Below are positions 27,997-37,243 of a stretch of DNA of 64,000 nt, one piece after another. The position numbers were made by a program, and so were the translations under genes. The notes beneath the pieces were generated by a model that worked only from the letters and a program-made list of their open reading frames with translations, was not told the origin of the DNA and did not search any database. The stretch comes from Porticoccaceae bacterium (lineage in GTDB: Bacteria > Pseudomonadota > Gammaproteobacteria > Pseudomonadales > Porticoccaceae), in the NCBI GenBank assembly GCA_021773435.1, contig JAJFKC010000048.1, positions 1 to 64,000 on the forward strand, read 5' to 3'. Every line of letters begins with the position of its first letter. The first letter of the stretch is position 1.

Positions 27997-28734
27997 TTAG
28001 CGGAAAACAGGACGAATCCACACATCAATATCCGCAGCATTTTTTGCCGCAATTCGCCATGCCTTATAAGCGGTTTTTTTATCGGTAAAGCGACCAAAAG
28101 TAATCACATGCCAATGCTTGCCAGCCCTTTCATAAACTTGTTTGACAAGGTTCAGGTGAGCCAGTTGATTATCTCGCAAAAACCTTTCCACCCCCTTGTC
28201 GTTCTTGAAAGCACCTAACTGGACAGTAACACTCTTTTTATCGCTAACTTCAATAGATTGAGACTGCGGGGTAACGTCCACTTTTCGTTGTGCGGGCGTA
28301 TCTGGACTTTGTTTTTGCTCATCGGGAAAAGCAACCTCCGGTATGGGAGCAGGCCGATCCGCCCGGGCGAACAGCTTGTCATCGCCCGTCCGACCTGGAT
28401 CGTCGAGAGTAAATCCAGGCAATTGCTGTCTCCAGGACTTCGGACGACTATTGCCGGTAATGATGACTTCTCGCGGCCTCTGCAACGCGGGCCGAGCTAC
28501 ACTCTCTTCAGTTACCATGGGTACTTGGGGCTTGCCTTCAGGCACTTTCCTGTTAACGGCCACTACAAGTTCGTCAGATACCCGCCCCGACTCACAATAA
28601 GCGCTATTATTGATACTACCTTGCCACATTGATTTCTCACAATTCCGCTCGATGGGCGCATTTTCATAGGCAATAATATTACTGCTGCCCAAGGTAAGAA
28701 CCGTCACCAGGCTAATCAAAATTAATCTAATCAT
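27997..28734 (-). CDS. SPOR-domain protein with signal peptide
   Basis: The start is set at the ATG at 28734, giving about 245 aa with an N-terminal hydrophobic signal (MIRLILISLVTVLTLGSSNI). The frame extends 29 codons upstream but without a signal-like sequence. The middle is proline-rich and low in complexity. The last 70 residues, with VTVQLGAFKNDKGVERFL and WHVITFGRFTDKKTAYKAW, form a SPOR domain, which binds denuded septal peptidoglycan. A cell-envelope role is likely; the partner is unknown. Confidence 0.85.
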   Translation of the reverse strand: MIRLILISLVTVLTLGSSNIIAYENAPIERNCEKSMWQGSINNSAYCESGRVSDELVVAVNRKVPEGKPQVPMVTEESVARPALQRPREVIITGNSRPKSWRQQLPGFTLDDPGRTGDDKLFARADRPAPIPEVAFPDEQKQSPDTPAQRKVDVTPQSQSIEVSDKKSVTVQLGAFKNDKGVERFLRDNQLAHLNLVKQVYERAGKHWHVITFGRFTDKKTAYKAWRIAAKNAADIDVWIRPVFR

Positions 28735-28826
28735 TAAAAATTTTCCGTCAGGTATACCGTGACTGTTTCCGTATGCATTTTTGCCTGGACGCCTCCCTAC
28801 CCAGGTGAACGAGCTAGACACCCTAC

Positions 28827-29111
28827 CTAAATGCCAAGGCTCGAAAGCATGGTGGCGACGCGATTAAGCGCAGAACTGAGCCTTGGGTGCCGAGCCTCAA
28901 GCTCGGCAACCTGCTGTTCAAGGCGACCAACCAAACTTTGCCTCATTTGTTGCTTTGCACCGCTGCCAACCGGTTTGTGATCGCTTAGATGCGCCACCAC
29001 ATCTGTGACAAGGTTGCCAACTATATCTCTATCCTCTGGGTTCAGATCCGCGACTGCATGTAACTCTGCTCGGGCCTGTTCTATATCCTCCAACAACTTA
29101 TCTTTTGGCAT
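28827..29111 (-). CDS. DUF4404 family protein
   Basis: This 94-aa, probably helical and cytosolic protein has the pattern DIEQARAELH near the start and HPRLSSALNRVATMLSSLGI at the end, as in DUF4404 proteins. Function is unknown. It is encoded 92 bp upstream of the SPOR gene on the same strand. Confidence 0.82.
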   Translation of the reverse strand: MPKDKLLEDIEQARAELHAVADLNPEDRDIVGNLVTDVVAHLSDHKPVGSGAKQQMRQSLVGRLEQQVAELEARHPRLSSALNRVATMLSSLGI

Positions 29112-29389
29112 TTGTCTACCTCCGACTGTCTATTTCCGACAACGTGTCTAGATGTAGTATAGCGTGACGACCCGGCCTGGCCACTTAATCTAATACCAAT
29201 TCTACTGCAGCGATATGCTCCGCTTAAAAGCATCAAAAAAGCACGTTTTAGGCTAGAAAATAGTCCGCTTCGCGTATATCCTCGCCTTGCGCAGCGGTGC
29301 TCCACCTTGTTCGACCCGATAATGCACAGTAAACAATGCGAATAATAACCAGCGCAAGCTATCGAAAAAATAATCCACGAGGGAAAACC

Positions 29390-30700
29390 ATGTCGTTCTC
29401 ATCACCTAAACAGTGGTCAGCAATTGCCTTGCTTGGCCTGTTAAGTGTTCCATTAATGGGCCACGCCGACGAAATCAATGGCGCTAACACCGCCTGGATT
29501 CTAACCGCAACCGCGCTTGTGCTATTTATGACAATCCCCGGGCTGTCGTTATTTTACGCCGGCCTGGTGAGGTCAAAAAATGTGTTGTCTGTGGTTATGC
29601 AATGCTTTGCCATTACCTGCGCCGCGTCTATTTTATGGATGGTGTTTGGCTATAGCCTCGCCTTTACGGATGGTGGGGGGCTTAACGCGTTTATAGGCGG
29701 CACCGACCAGTTCATGCTGGCAGCGATGACGGAAGATTCTCTGTCAGGGGATATCCCCGAAAGTGTATTCGCCATGTTTCAGATGACTTTTGCGATTATC
29801 ACCCCAGCACTTATTGTTGGCGCGTTTGCCGAACGGATGAAGTTTGCCGCGATGCTAACGTTCAGCATGATCTGGCTACTGGTCGTCTACGTGCCCATCA
29901 CCCACTGGGTGTGGGGTGGCGGCTGGCTGGGCGAAATGGGTCTACTGGATTTTGCTGGCGGCACAGTTGTTCATATCACTGCTGGTGTCGGTGCGCTCAC
30001 TTGTGCCCTGGTGATGGGTAACAGGAAAAACTTCGGTACGCAGGCCATGCCTCCGCATAACTTAACATTGTCTGTCGCCGGTGCCGGTATGTTGTGGGTG
30101 GGCTGGTTTGGCTTTAACGCTGGCTCTGCACTGGCGGCCAATGGTGATGCGGGTATGGCCATGCTGGTGACCCATATTTCTGCCGCTGCCGGTTCCCTGG
30201 CATGGATGATGATGGAGTGGATCAGGCACGGGAAACCTTCTGTGCTCGGCATCGTTACCGGCATGGTCGCGGGCCTGGGCACCATTACACCCGCCTCTGG
30301 ATTTGTTGGCCCCGGCGGCGCGCTGGTGATTGGCTTTAGCGCTGGCATTATTTGTTACTTTGCCACGCAAGCCATTAAACAGAGATTTAAAATTGATGAT
30401 TCTCTGGACGTGTTCCCCGTGCATGGAGTCGGCGGCATACTCGGCACGTTGTTAGCCGGTGTGTTTGCTTCCAGCCAATTAGGCGTATTTAGCGGCCAGG
30501 GTTATGCCGAAGGCGTCACCATGAGTCAGCAAATGATTGTGCAGGCAACTGGCGTAGCCGCTACCATGCTTTACACTGCGCTAGCGACCTTTCTGATATT
30601 AAAGATAGTCAGTGCCATGATGGGCCTGCGGGTAGATGAAGAGCAGGAAACTATGGGTCTGGATATAACCCTGCATGATGAACGAGGTTATGATTTATAA
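29390..30700 (+). CDS. amt: AmtB-type ammonium transporter
   Basis: This 436-aa transporter has a cleavable signal-like N-terminus and about eleven membrane helices. FYAGLVRSKNVLSVVMQCFA, the first pore histidine in FAGGTVVHITAGVGAL and the second in DVFPVHGVGGILGTLLAG are all intact. It should conduct ammonium across the inner membrane. The ATG at 29390 follows ACGAGGGAAAACC; an in-frame ATG 18 codons upstream lacks a ribosome site. No glnK (PII) gene is adjacent, unlike the usual arrangement. Confidence 0.96.
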   Translation: MSFSSPKQWSAIALLGLLSVPLMGHADEINGANTAWILTATALVLFMTIPGLSLFYAGLVRSKNVLSVVMQCFAITCAASILWMVFGYSLAFTDGGGLNAFIGGTDQFMLAAMTEDSLSGDIPESVFAMFQMTFAIITPALIVGAFAERMKFAAMLTFSMIWLLVVYVPITHWVWGGGWLGEMGLLDFAGGTVVHITAGVGALTCALVMGNRKNFGTQAMPPHNLTLSVAGAGMLWVGWFGFNAGSALAANGDAGMAMLVTHISAAAGSLAWMMMEWIRHGKPSVLGIVTGMVAGLGTITPASGFVGPGGALVIGFSAGIICYFATQAIKQRFKIDDSLDVFPVHGVGGILGTLLAGVFASSQLGVFSGQGYAEGVTMSQQMIVQATGVAATMLYTALATFLILKIVSAMMGLRVDEEQETMGLDITLHDERGYDL

Positions 30701-30738
30701 GGCTAATAATTATTAGTACGCCGTTTATATTCGGCAAT

Positions 30739-30769
30739 AAAAAACACCAGACTTAGCCGGTGTTTTTTT
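30739..30769 (+). terminator. Rho-independent terminator after amt
   Basis: The stem AAAACACC / GGTGTTTT has a 10-nt loop and a T-rich tail, and lies 39 bp after the amt stop codon. Confidence 0.85.
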
Positions 30770-30853
30770 GTCAGCGTTTTCTCTAACACTATTTCTCATA
30801 CACCATTTTTTTGCATTCTTTCTGTAACATTCTCCCTGTAAACACGAACCCAC

Positions 30854-31372
30854 TTAGCTAAGCATCACTTTCTCTTTGACTGCAATCCGCCTCAGGTAGT
30901 ATTCAACACCAAATAATAATGCCGAATAAAATACGGTTGCCAACAGAGTGTTATGGAAAAATGGCCAGGCGGCGGCATAACACAGCATCAATCCTTCAAC
31001 ACTGTATTGATACATGCCGCTCAACCACCACATGCCGGTATTGCTGACCACAAAAAATAGCCCCGAACCAACGATTGCGCCACTCACAAGAACCGCCGGT
31101 TGGCGACGCCTCGCCAATATCTGACCCAATCCGACCACCAGGACCATACCTAGATAAACAAACACCATGGTGTCGTGAAAACCAATAAAAAAATCTGCCA
31201 GCAACATCGCTGCTATCGGAACGATAAAGGCCAATTTTCTATCAGCCAGGGCCGCACCGCCAAATAAAGCAACCGCCACCACCGGGGAAAAATTAGGCGG
31301 ATGCGGCAACAGACGAGTCAGTGCAACGACGACGATGGTCGCTATTAAAATCCACAGTGTTCGAGCTTTCAT
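30854..31372 (-). CDS. DUF6580 family membrane protein, riboswitch-linked
   Basis: This 172-aa protein has five or six hydrophobic segments. The opening TRLLPHPPNFSPVVAVALFG followed by LADRKLAFIVPIAAMLLADF matches the DUF6580 family. It lies 67 bp downstream of the TonB receptor gene on the same strand and so probably shares its cobalamin riboswitch. That suggests, as inference, a role in cobalamin or precursor uptake across the inner membrane, perhaps as a substrate-binding ECF-like component. Confidence 0.82.
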   Translation of the reverse strand: MKARTLWILIATIVVVALTRLLPHPPNFSPVVAVALFGGAALADRKLAFIVPIAAMLLADFFIGFHDTMVFVYLGMVLVVGLGQILARRRQPAVLVSGAIVGSGLFFVVSNTGMWWLSGMYQYSVEGLMLCYAAAWPFFHNTLLATVFYSALLFGVEYYLRRIAVKEKVMLS

Positions 31373-31439
31373 GGCAAATCTCTATTGGAGTTATTTAAAG
31401 GTCGGACGGTCAGTCTCAAAAATCAAAGTTTTTACAGCA

Positions 31440-33482
31440 TCAAAAACTATAGCTCAGGTTTAGCATCACATTTCGCTCGGGCGAGGGATACAGCGCTCGA
31501 GTGCCGAAGAAAGTGACGAATTCGGTATATTCCTTGGCAGTTATATTGTTCAACCTGGCCTGCAAAGTCCAGCGCCGCTGCTGATAAGTCGCGACGACAT
31601 TGGCGATAGTGTAACCGCCCATGCTGCCGGCGCTGTTCGACAAATTCAATGTTTGCGAGCCGGTATAGACCCACTCGGCGCTTACATTTAGCGTGGCGAG
31701 AGCCTGATAATTTACCTGCACTTTAGCCAACTCTCTGGCGACACTGGGAATACGTTTGTCGTCATAGCTCCCTTCGGTAAAGCGTGCGTCCAGATAAGTG
31801 TATAAAACCTGTGAAGACCAACGCCCATCTTTGCCTCCAGCCCATGACGCTGCGAAGGTCACACCACGACGCCGGGTGTCATCAAAGTTAGTGTTGGCCC
31901 CAAAGAACCCTAACGCAGGATCAAAGCCAATTTCGTCATTATTGTCCTGCTGAAACAAAGCCAGGCTCATATCCAACTGCCGCCATTGACCTTCGCCACC
32001 CAGCTCCCACGCCACCCCTCGCTGCACTTTTAGTAGATTTACCATACCAATAAAATCGACGTTCTCATCGGCTAGTGGAAAGCGGAAAGTTTCATCTCGA
32101 TTCAGATAAATGCGCCAGTCATGACCCGTCCAGACTGCACCAAACTGCTGCACGGTCGCACTTCGGTCATAGTCGATATCCGCTGCTCCGCCGACTTCCA
32201 CATCAGTGCCCAAATTAGCGTGGCGGATACCGACCTGCAAGGTGAGTTGTTCGGTAGGCGAATATAAGGCCTGCAAATACTCACTACTTTTTCTGTTTTC
32301 ATGACTGCTGCCCGAAAAGCCAAAACCGAAGTCGATATCAAAATCGTAATCGACACGCTCAATATCGACACCGAGTGTCACACGCCAGTCGTTCAGGGTT
32401 AGGACCAGTCTAGGATCAAAACTTTTAACTCGGCGACTTTGCAGGCTAACCGTGTCGCCAAAACTGGATGAAGCGTTAATAACGACATCTTCATCCCGGT
32501 CACTATAGGCACCCAGAAACCGCAAGGCTTCATTAAATTGATGGTCAACGCCGAAACGGAAAGTTCTCGTATCCGCCGCATAATCGTTAAAGCTTGAGCC
32601 AGCCTGGCGACGATCATCTGCCACCTGACTCGCCAGCAATGCTCCGGTTAAACGATATTCGTTATCGCTCTGTCGTGCCTCGGCAGAGACAGTACCTTCA
32701 CCCAGGGCCCCGCTATAGGCATAACCCAGTTCACCGCTGTAATTTTCATAATTAACACTACTGTCATCCCGGTATCCATCGCTGCGCTCAAGGTCGTTGT
32801 TAAAACCATAGAACCAGCCACTATCCAGCTGGTTACGATAGCTCAGCGAATATTTCTCACGATCGTAACTACCACGGCCCGTAGCAATGCGACCGCCGCT
32901 TGCACCACGGCTAGCGGTAATAATATTAATCACGCCGCCCACCGCCTGATCACCAAATAAGGCGCCGGCACCGCCTTCCAGTATTTCAACGCGGTCAATA
33001 TCAGCAATGCTTACCGCTGTGAGATCCTGCCCGCCTAGATCCGAATTATTGAGCTTGCGGCCATCGACCAGTACCAGAGCATTGGCAGATGCACCAAAAC
33101 CTCTCAGCGACAACCGACTGTCGCGGCCATTGCCCATACTGTCGCGCACCTGCACCGCGCTATAGTTACGCAACAGCTGCGCAACATTGGCAACACCGTT
33201 GCGTGCGATAATTTCACGACTGATGACGCGAACGGTATTGGCGGCCTGGCCCAGGCTATAGGGTGAACGAGTGGCGGTAACAATGATTTCCTCATCAACC
33301 AGATGGTTTCGTGACCCACTTGCTGGTTCTGCTACCAAGTCACTGGCAGCTGACCACGCGATACCCGCAGGCACCATTAAAACAATGGCTAAAGCGCGCC
33401 GAAAGTTAGCTGGCCGAAAAGGACTGAATTGAACGAGCTTTAGACAAGCAAAATGCCCGGCTTTAAAGATTTTTCTTAACAT
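31440..33482 (-). CDS. TonB-dependent outer-membrane receptor, probably for cobalamin (BtuB-like)
   Basis: This protein of about 680 aa starts at the ATG at 33482; an upstream in-frame ATG at 33530 is less likely. A long N-terminal signal region is followed by a TonB-box-like EEIIVTATR and a plug domain (VAQLLRNYSAVQVRDSMG, LSLRGFGASANALVLVDGRK, GGVINIITA). A beta-barrel of about 500 residues then ends in NVMLNLSYSF, with the terminal aromatic residue expected for outer-membrane insertion. The cobalamin riboswitch upstream indicates B12 as the substrate. Confidence 0.92.
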   Translation of the reverse strand: MLRKIFKAGHFACLKLVQFSPFRPANFRRALAIVLMVPAGIAWSAASDLVAEPASGSRNHLVDEEIIVTATRSPYSLGQAANTVRVISREIIARNGVANVAQLLRNYSAVQVRDSMGNGRDSRLSLRGFGASANALVLVDGRKLNNSDLGGQDLTAVSIADIDRVEILEGGAGALFGDQAVGGVINIITASRGASGGRIATGRGSYDREKYSLSYRNQLDSGWFYGFNNDLERSDGYRDDSSVNYENYSGELGYAYSGALGEGTVSAEARQSDNEYRLTGALLASQVADDRRQAGSSFNDYAADTRTFRFGVDHQFNEALRFLGAYSDRDEDVVINASSSFGDTVSLQSRRVKSFDPRLVLTLNDWRVTLGVDIERVDYDFDIDFGFGFSGSSHENRKSSEYLQALYSPTEQLTLQVGIRHANLGTDVEVGGAADIDYDRSATVQQFGAVWTGHDWRIYLNRDETFRFPLADENVDFIGMVNLLKVQRGVAWELGGEGQWRQLDMSLALFQQDNNDEIGFDPALGFFGANTNFDDTRRRGVTFAASWAGGKDGRWSSQVLYTYLDARFTEGSYDDKRIPSVARELAKVQVNYQALATLNVSAEWVYTGSQTLNLSNSAGSMGGYTIANVVATYQQRRWTLQARLNNITAKEYTEFVTFFGTRALYPSPERNVMLNLSYSF

Positions 33483-33682
33483 GATTTTGCCTCTGTAAAT
33501 AAACAACACACAGAAGCCGGTCGAAGGCACTCAAAATATTGATCAAACAATAGTCAACGACACGGCTTCAATTAGCGCGTCATCAACACGAACCAGCATT
33601 TTTTTGCTTTACCTGAATGCAAAGCGGGTTAAAGAAATGCGGTTCGCTCCAACAGTTCACCCGACCATCGGTATACAACGCC

Positions 33683-33860
33683 GCCATAGCAGGTCTCCTG
33701 GCTCCCAGGTCATAGAACTCATCCGCCTTCCCGCCGTAAACAGGCAGTGGCTTTGTGGGTGATTCTCACCGGATACAGTTGCGGGGACAGCTTCAGTTGG
33801 TAGCCACTTTGCAAATCAGGCTACCCTGAATTCCCTCTAGCCCTTTCGGGACTATAGCGG
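33683..33860 (-). ncRNA. Cobalamin riboswitch
   Basis: Read on the minus strand the segment holds the landmarks of the cobalamin aptamer in order: GAAGCTGTCCCCGCAACTGT, CGGTGAGAATCACCCACA, the B12 box AAGCCACTGCCTG at 33741-33754, then GCCAGGAGACCTGC near the 3' end. It lies about 200 bp upstream of the TonB receptor start in the same orientation. High adenosylcobalamin should repress the receptor and the following gene. Exact ends are approximate. Confidence 0.95.
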
Positions 33861-34068
33861 GCGGGATTGTACGTTGCCACACTGGACTACACCAGCCGGT
33901 AATAAACACCCAAGCGGGTAGTACAGTCACGCGATCACTCAGCGTTTAAGTGTTAATTTATCCGTTGTGGAGGTGGATATGGGAACAAAGCGCTTATCAA
34001 ATGATCCCCCATGTTAGAAATCTTTATGGAAGTATTCACTAAGAATAGCGGACACTTCCTGTCAAAAC

Positions 34069-34692
34069 TTACCCATCGTCCCCATCACCCTCTTGATACA
34101 GATGGGGAAAGTCGTCCATTATATATTTTCTAAAGTTTCGATACTGCACACCGAATAAATTACCTCTTTTTACCTCTTCTCCAAAAGACACGGAGTCAAT
34201 TGGGTCAGATTGGTTTTCTGGCCAAGCAGAGAAGCCGTGAATAACCGCTGCAGACGTCGGTTCGATATATACAGTCTGATGACGGCCGCGGCCGTCCCAT
34301 TTATCGCATTTGTAGGACTCTGAACTGCCTATTTCTTGAAGTAGTTTATAGAACTCGTGACGCCAGAATTCTTCATGCTCTTCTCGAAGTCGCCTATATA
34401 ATTTCGTTTTTATGCCTGACTTCATGTCCCGGTAAGATAATAAATGTCGGGAACATGCCAGCCAGGCAAGCCTATCTTGAATTAGTTTTGGGTTGTAGTC
34501 TTCGTTGTCAGGTGCAATGGATTCAAAAGCTCTTTTTAGCGTTAGAGCAAGTTGGTTGAGTAACTCTTTATCGTTTTCCCTCCGTCTCTGAACAATATTG
34601 GATCGTATCGTTACCCACAGACTCAAACCGGCGATGACAATGGCAAAACCGGCGAGCCAATCAGAAGTGTTAACAGCACAGAAATATTCCAC
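34069..34692 (-). CDS. Membrane-anchored hypothetical protein linked to toxin-antitoxin locus
   Basis: This 207-aa protein has one N-terminal membrane helix (about residues 11-29), a basic charged region, then a soluble domain. I recognise no family. Visible features are a helical Arg/Glu-rich region near 100-125 and a SESYKCDKWDGRGRHQTVYI segment. Its start lies 9 bp after the antitoxin stop, so it is probably the third gene of the HigBA-like operon. Confidence 0.65.
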   Translation of the reverse strand: MEYFCAVNTSDWLAGFAIVIAGLSLWVTIRSNIVQRRRENDKELLNQLALTLKRAFESIAPDNEDYNPKLIQDRLAWLACSRHLLSYRDMKSGIKTKLYRRLREEHEEFWRHEFYKLLQEIGSSESYKCDKWDGRGRHQTVYIEPTSAAVIHGFSAWPENQSDPIDSVSFGEEVKRGNLFGVQYRNFRKYIMDDFPHLYQEGDGDDG

Positions 34693-34701
34693 TGGCCCCT
34701 C

Positions 34702-35004
34702 CTACACCGTTCGCGGTTCAAACTCAATCTTTACCTCATAGCCCAAAGCGCGGGCGTAATTCTCCACGGTCGCCAATCGGGGCGAGTTTATCGTATTCAA
34801 ACTTTCAAGCCGAGAAATATTGCTTTTTTTTGTTCCTAAAAGCTCCGCCATTTGCTCCTGTGTCACACCGGCCTGCTTGCGTATCAAAATCATCTGGCGC
34901 TTCATTTCAAAGGCCGCGGATAACGCAGCATACTCGGCGTGAACAGCAGGGTCACTCAACGCTTTAGCTTTGAATTTCTCAAAGGTCGGTCGTTTACTAG
35001 CCAT
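34702..35004 (-). CDS. XRE-family antitoxin, HigA-like
   Basis: This 100-aa protein has a helix-turn-helix in residues 36-70 (IRKQAGVTQEQMAELLGTKK followed by SNISRLE), the usual fold of HigA antitoxins, and a C-terminal strand GYEVKIEFEP. It should neutralise the adjacent toxin and repress the operon. Its ATG overlaps the end of the broken toxin frame (stop at 34997-34999). Confidence 0.88.
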   Translation of the reverse strand: MASKRPTFEKFKAKALSDPAVHAEYAALSAAFEMKRQMILIRKQAGVTQEQMAELLGTKKSNISRLESLNTINSPRLATVENYARALGYEVKIEFEPRTV

Positions 35005-35325
35005 TATCCTGTATCTCCTTCATACGTTTACGTGCCGTTTCAATCTGGTGCTTGGGCATAGTGTTAGCCTTTTTTACAACCGTCATCAAAAGCACCATTT
35101 CCTGATTTCCAACCGTACAAAATACCGAGCGGGCAATACCCTCCTGCCCTTTGCTCTGATTTCAAACAGCCCTTTGCCAAGCGGGGCCGTATGAGGGCGG
35201 CCAAGATCGGGACCAAATTCCTTAATTAGTTCAACTGTGCGCAAGAAGTTCGCCAAAATTCCTGCCGGAATGGCTAATGTTTCAGCCTCTACTTTGTCGC
35301 TGTAAAATGTAACAGTCCATGTCAT
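34997..35325 (-). pseudogene. HigB/RelE-like toxin gene interrupted by a -1 frameshift
   Basis: From the ATG at 35325 the frame encodes 60 residues typical of the Gp49/HigB toxin family, ending GLFEIRAKG. It then runs out of family resemblance and stops at 35086. Shifting to the -1 frame at 35146-35152 restores QEGIARSVF, then MVLLMTVVKKANTMPKHQIE and a stop at 34997, for a normal total of 109 residues. The shift point on the minus strand is A AAG GGC, which fits the X XXY YYZ slippery pattern. Either one C was lost here (mutation or sequencing error) or translation is shifted by the ribosome; I cannot tell which. Confidence 0.75.
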
Positions 35326-35328
35326 ACC

Positions 35329-35378
35329 GGTAAGTTATCAAATATGATATCCTTTGTCTATAAGAAGATATTCTTACC
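35329..35378. promoter_or_regulatory. Inverted repeats upstream of the toxin gene
   Basis: Two nested inverted repeats are visible: GGTAAG at 35329-35334 with CTTACC at 35373-35378, and TAAGA / TCTTA at 35361-35376 around AGATAT. The position directly upstream of the toxin ATG is where HigA-type repressors bind. I see nothing else notable from here to the radA stop at 35604. Confidence 0.4.
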
Positions 35379-35603
35379 TAAGCACTCTCCCCCTAGATAG
35401 CTCTACTTCACATTGATTCATCTGGGATCGTCAGTCCTCCTTTTCCAGGCGCGTTTGACCACTAACTTGCTGTTGATCTACCCTTCTAAATCATAAATCT
35501 TGCCAGGTGGACATGCTTTCGTAGAGCTTCTATCCGGGCTCCACTATGGCGATAAGCTTTTGATGATAAAAAAGAGTTGGGAGCAAGAGTTAGCGCAAAT
35601 TTT

Positions 35604-36992
35604 CTACATCAATGCTTCCAGCGCCTCAGTAATCTTTCGCACAGCAACAATTTCCATGCCCTTTATTTTTTGCCTGGGTACATTGCCCGCGGGCACAATC
35701 GCCCGCTTAAAACCGTGTTTGGCGGCTTCGCGAATACGCTCCTGACCGTTGGGCACTGGGCGGATTTCACCGGCAAGGCCGACCTCGCCAAAGGCCACCA
35801 TATCATCGGGTAGTGAGCGATCACGGAAGCTGGACACCACGGCTAGCAACACTGCCAGATCAGCACTGGTCTCCAGCACTTTGACACCACCGACAACATT
35901 CACATAGACATCCTGATCGCCCACCATCACGCCGCCATGTCTGTGCAGGACTGCCAGTAACATGGCCAGCCGGTTATGCTCCATGCCCACGGTGACCCGG
36001 CGTGGATTACCTAAATGGCTGTCATCGACCAGGGCCTGTAGCTCGACCAACAGAGGTCGAGTACCTTCCCAGACCACCATCACCACACTGCCGGAGGCTA
36101 TTTCCTCGCCCCGCTGCAGGAAAATCGACGAGGGATTGGCGACTTCGCGCAAGCCCTGTTCGGTCATGGCAAACACGCCGAGTTCGTTGACTGCGCCAAA
36201 GCGGTTTTTATTGCTGCGCAAGGTGCGAAAACGGTTGTCGCCGGAGCCTTCGAGCATCAGTGAACAGTCGATCATATGTTCCAGCACTTTCGGCCCGGCC
36301 AGAGAGCCTTCTTTGGTGACATGGCCGACCAGTAAGAGCACGGTGCCGGTCTGTTTGGCGTAGCGCACCAATAGCGCTGCACTCTCTCGCACCTGAGAAA
36401 CACTGCCCGGTGCCGAGGCGATGTCTTCGCAGTGAACGACCTGAATGGAGTCGACTACGAGAATTTTAGGTCGGGTTTTATCCGCTGCCGCCAAAATGGT
36501 TTCGACCGAGGTTTCGGCCATAATACTGAGCTTTTCAGTGGGTAACTCAAGGCGTTTGGCGCGCATGGCAATCTGCTGGGGGGATTCCTCGCCGGTGACA
36601 TACAGGGCCTCGTGATGATCCGCCAGATAACACAGGGTTTGCAGCAACAGCGTGCTTTTGCCCGCACCTGGCTCGCCGCCGATAAGAATGCAGGAGCCGG
36701 GCACCAGGCCGCCGCCGAGAACCAGATCGAATTCCCCGGTGCCGGTGGCGATACGAGGTAACTCATCGAGATCAACATCTGACAACAGCCGGATATCACT
36801 GTCGGCGGCACCGGCAAAACCGCTACGCTTACTAGCCCCCATGCTGGTGGACAAACCGCCACGAGACACTGAGGGCATGCGCATTTCCGCCAGCGCGTTC
36901 CACTCACCACACTCGGCGCATTGTCCCTGCCACTTGGTGTAATCGGCACCGCACTCACGGCAGACAAAGGCGGATGAAGGTTTTTTTGCCAC
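35604..36992 (-). CDS. radA: DNA repair protein RadA
   Basis: This 462-aa protein has a C4 zinc finger at its start (VCRECG and CAECGEWN), a RecA-like ATPase core with Walker A GGEPGAGKST, the RadA-specific KNRFG motif and a Lon-like C-terminal domain (GGVKVLETSADLAVLLAVVS). It promotes branch migration in homologous recombination. The GTG at 36992, behind AAGGAT, yields the normal family length and is preferred over an ATG 17 codons upstream that lacks a ribosome site. Confidence 0.96.
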   Translation of the reverse strand: MAKKPSSAFVCRECGADYTKWQGQCAECGEWNALAEMRMPSVSRGGLSTSMGASKRSGFAGAADSDIRLLSDVDLDELPRIATGTGEFDLVLGGGLVPGSCILIGGEPGAGKSTLLLQTLCYLADHHEALYVTGEESPQQIAMRAKRLELPTEKLSIMAETSVETILAAADKTRPKILVVDSIQVVHCEDIASAPGSVSQVRESAALLVRYAKQTGTVLLLVGHVTKEGSLAGPKVLEHMIDCSLMLEGSGDNRFRTLRSNKNRFGAVNELGVFAMTEQGLREVANPSSIFLQRGEEIASGSVVMVVWEGTRPLLVELQALVDDSHLGNPRRVTVGMEHNRLAMLLAVLHRHGGVMVGDQDVYVNVVGGVKVLETSADLAVLLAVVSSFRDRSLPDDMVAFGEVGLAGEIRPVPNGQERIREAAKHGFKRAIVPAGNVPRQKIKGMEIVAVRKITEALEALM

Positions 36993-37243
36993 AGAATATC
37001 CTTGCTTGGTTGGGGTTCTAGGTGGAGTTTCTTGATTAGGCATCTTGAATTCGGAAAGGGATGACTATAGTAAAATCCCGCGCTGCATCCTACCGCGCCC
37101 CCGTGCCTCTCTCAATCAATCCTTCTTTAATCAAACCGGCCTCAATTGGACAACGGGAACCAAACCGCAAATTTATTCACCAAATTCGCTGATCGGTGCT
37201 ATTCAGCATCCATCCTTCAGAGCGAATCTGCTAGAGTGATGGC

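Noticed and set aside
29112-29389. Sigma-54 promoter and NtrC sites before amt
   Set aside because: Nitrogen control would be expected, but I found no convincing GG-N10-GC element at the right distance.
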